NCBI GenBank assembly: GCA_013399115.1
Contig: VXAA01003989.1
Span: 891,889-955,888, forward strand
Reading direction: 5' to 3'
Length of the DNA stretch: 64,000 nt
From: Anseranas semipalmata
Taxonomy: Eukaryota; Chordata; Aves; Anseriformes; Anseranatidae
The position numbers and the translations under genes are program-made. Below the pieces are notes generated by a model. It was not told the origin of the DNA, made no database searches, and worked only from the letters and a program-made list of their open reading frames with translations. Shown piece after piece: positions 61,761-64,000 of this stretch; position 1 is the first letter of the stretch, and each line of letters starts with the position of its first letter.

Positions 61761-64000
61761 CGGAGGAAAGGTGTGGAGCTGCTCCCCATGCGGGTTTTCT
61801 TGCCCTTCTGAAATGAAGCCCTCCCCGTGCACTGTGCAGGTGTCCAGGTCTCCATTCCGGATTGCCCTTTGGGGGCTGACACCTAAAATGTTGCCCTTAC
61901 AGCCTCTATTCTATAGGCTCCAAATGCTTTGTTGGGTCTGGCCCTTAATTACACCAACGCAGGGCTGTGTTACCTTCTAAAAGTGTGCAAACCTGCAGGA
62001 AGAATGACAGCGATGGATCCGTTTGATGTACCTTCTCCAGACAAGTAATGCATATGCTTGTAGAGGGTTGTATTTTCAAATCTTTAGTACATTTGGACAT
62101 GATCAATGAATCCATCAGTTTTATTTCACGTAGCTGCTCGCCTGCTCAAGTCTGTGTTTGCAGCACTTCCTTGGTTATAATACTCTTCTGTAAGAAGGAG
62201 CGGCTGCGTGTTTCTGGCCATGTTGTTGTGAATTGTGAATGACAAACCAAGCAATGCGTTTTATTTGATTGCTGCAGTGCCTGTGAATAGCTCAGTGCTG
62301 ACAGCCTGGGAGGAAAAGCACCTTTAAATGCTCTGGGATAGGCATGAATGGTCAGCAATGCTGGAAGGCTTTCTCCTCCAGCCCAGGCATTGTGCCTCAT
62401 TTCTGAAGCTGCCATCCCATTCACTTATTTGCTGGGCTGTCACATTGGCTTCAGTGATGCTTTTGACACCACTATATTTTGTGACATTTGTTCCTTAAAA
62501 ATGAGAATAAGGTCACCCTAAGCAGCTGTGAATAGCCATCAACTTTCAATCACCACCAGCCCAGACTGCATTTGATACAGCAGCTTTGGGGATGAAAGAT
62601 ATGGTGTCCTACTGACAGTCCCCTGAGCCAGTCCGAGGTGGAGGCAGGAATGAGAAGTCTGAGATGCACGTCTTAAACTGTGGGGACAGCACTTACTATG
62701 AAGACATTATTTGAGATAGTGTCTAGAGGACAATAGGAATATGCTTAATTCTTTGATTATTTTTTTTCCAGAAAACTTATCTTTTTTCTCTAAAAATATT
62801 TCATGCCCTACATAGGATCCCAGCTAATGCAGAGATGAAAATGGTGATTGTTTTTACCACAGTATTAGCTGATGCTACAGTTCCCGTTCACAGAAATACC
62901 TCTGGCTGGGGATAAGCAGTATTTCAGCATGTTGAAGTGATGCTAACGTTAGACCTGTGAGTATCTGGTGGTTCCAATAAACCAGCCCGCGGCTGCTCTC
63001 CGTCAGTGTTGGCAAAGTTGAGTGAGAACTTGAGCTAACTGATCCTGCAAAGATAATTAGCTTAATTGTATGAACTTTTGAGGAAAAAGTAGGAAGCATT
63101 ACTTTGAGGTTAAAATATTGAGCCGTGTTTGGGAAAGAAAGACAAGTTTATGTGAAAAGAGCATTTATGAAACGACTTGCTTGTGTCTGTGTATGCAGAC
63201 ACAGTGATGGCTCGTAAAAAAGAATCTGCTGAGAGTAGAAGTGGTAAACATCTCCAGCAGCTGTTTATTTGGGGATATTTAAAGGTGTGACTAAATATGC
63301 TCCTGAGGCCTTTCTTCAATGAAAAAAAGTTTCAAATTTAAAAATTCCTTATTTTTATCCAATAAATGTTTTACATTGTTTCCCAGTTTCAGTTATGTTT
63401 GCTTCACAGACATAGAGCTTGCAGTTAATTTGAAAACTCAACAAAGCAGGAGAATGTCTTTCTCCTCAAAATGCTGAGAGAGTAGTTTACTACTAGGTCA
63501 TTTAACTCGGTCATAAATTACAAAATGTGAATTATGACTAATCAGAGAAAGTAGTATTATGAAACACGAGGCCATAAGAAGAGATTATCTCTTAGATTTC
63601 CAAGTTTTCTTGAAAATTGAATTGCAAAAGACACTTAGACCAGGAATCCAAGACTTCTACATTTATTAGTGAAGAAATTCTTCCAGTGAATGTTTCACAT
63701 TTTATCTTTTCCTGCACTCACCTTCAGCAGCACCGTAATACCGGAACAGCTATTCTAAATTTTAGGAAATACTGATCTTTACATATCAGTTATGGAATTC
63801 TTTACGACTCATCCTTGTTTAATAGAATTGAAGAGAGGAAAGTGTTAGAATGGTTATTAGCTTCATAAAGCAAAATCATTTTGGAATTCTTATTAAATTG
63901 CAATGAGTATACAACTAAACTGAGATTTAATTACATTTTTAATTAAAAGAATAGCTATTGATTATGTCATTGAATATGTGTTGTAGCCAGCCCTAACAAA
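61761..64000 (+). other. ULK4 intron, right end: no recognised gene
   Basis: Intronic sequence to the window edge, with no exon, transposon or RNA gene I can support. The remaining C-terminal exon or exons of ULK4 were not recognised here. Confidence 0.5.

Noticed and set aside
1..64000. CRISPR arrays, operons, phage or other prokaryotic systems
   Set aside because: No regularly spaced repeats or dense ORF organisation; all evidence points to a vertebrate intron-rich locus.

Overview
This window looks like bird nuclear DNA lying inside one large gene. It is AT-rich, with small exons bounded by GT/AG splice sites, very long introns, many homopolymer tracts and three runs of N. It carries one LINE copy with the hallmarks of avian CR1: an antisense 3' end made of two CATAGAAT/CACAGAAT-type octamers, followed by a 5'-truncated reverse-transcriptase ORF. 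There are no operons, CRISPR arrays, phages or other prokaryotic features. Almost all open reading frames are chance or repeat shadows.

The coding content is three consecutive exons on the + strand: 16-182, 3095-3193 and 11943-12128. They splice in frame (the second and third junctions are phase 0) into about 150 codons of a leucine-rich helical-repeat protein. I recognise this as the C-terminal HEAT/ARM-like region of ULK4 (Unc-51-like kinase 4). The kinase domain and earlier exons lie to the left. The last coding exon or exons were not found and probably lie to the right, so 12129-64000 reads as one giant intron or as introns whose small exons I could not see.

Layout: 1-12128 holds the three exons and two introns, with a (TTCCC)n tract at 9.7 kb and an old CR1-like relic at 10.85 kb. 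A frameshifted avian CR1 lies antisense at 14.63-16.19 kb. A poly-T/N gap is at 18.26-18.30 kb, followed by a small CpG-rich patch with a perfect palindromic X-box (RFX-type site) at 18.73 kb. Simple-repeat clusters fill 28.44-28.77 kb. Weak LINE 3'-end similarity lies at 36.6 kb. A gap at 39.15 kb is flanked by two near-identical copies, probably an assembly artefact. A 15-bp perfect palindrome with a third arm copy lies at 43.44 kb. A heavily decayed CR1-type reverse-transcriptase relic in sense orientation lies at 49.6-50.3 kb. It is followed by an unexplained GC-richer block to 52.2 kb, a possible non-coding or poison exon with a perfect-consensus donor at 54.2-54.34 kb, and a CpG-rich patch with a tRNA-like fossil at 61.5-61.8 kb.

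Nothing in the window supports a new multi-gene system. The most interesting leads are regulatory or RNA-level: the X-box/CpG patch inside a cilia-linked gene, the pseudo-exon, and the unexplained GC-rich block beside the old LINE relic.
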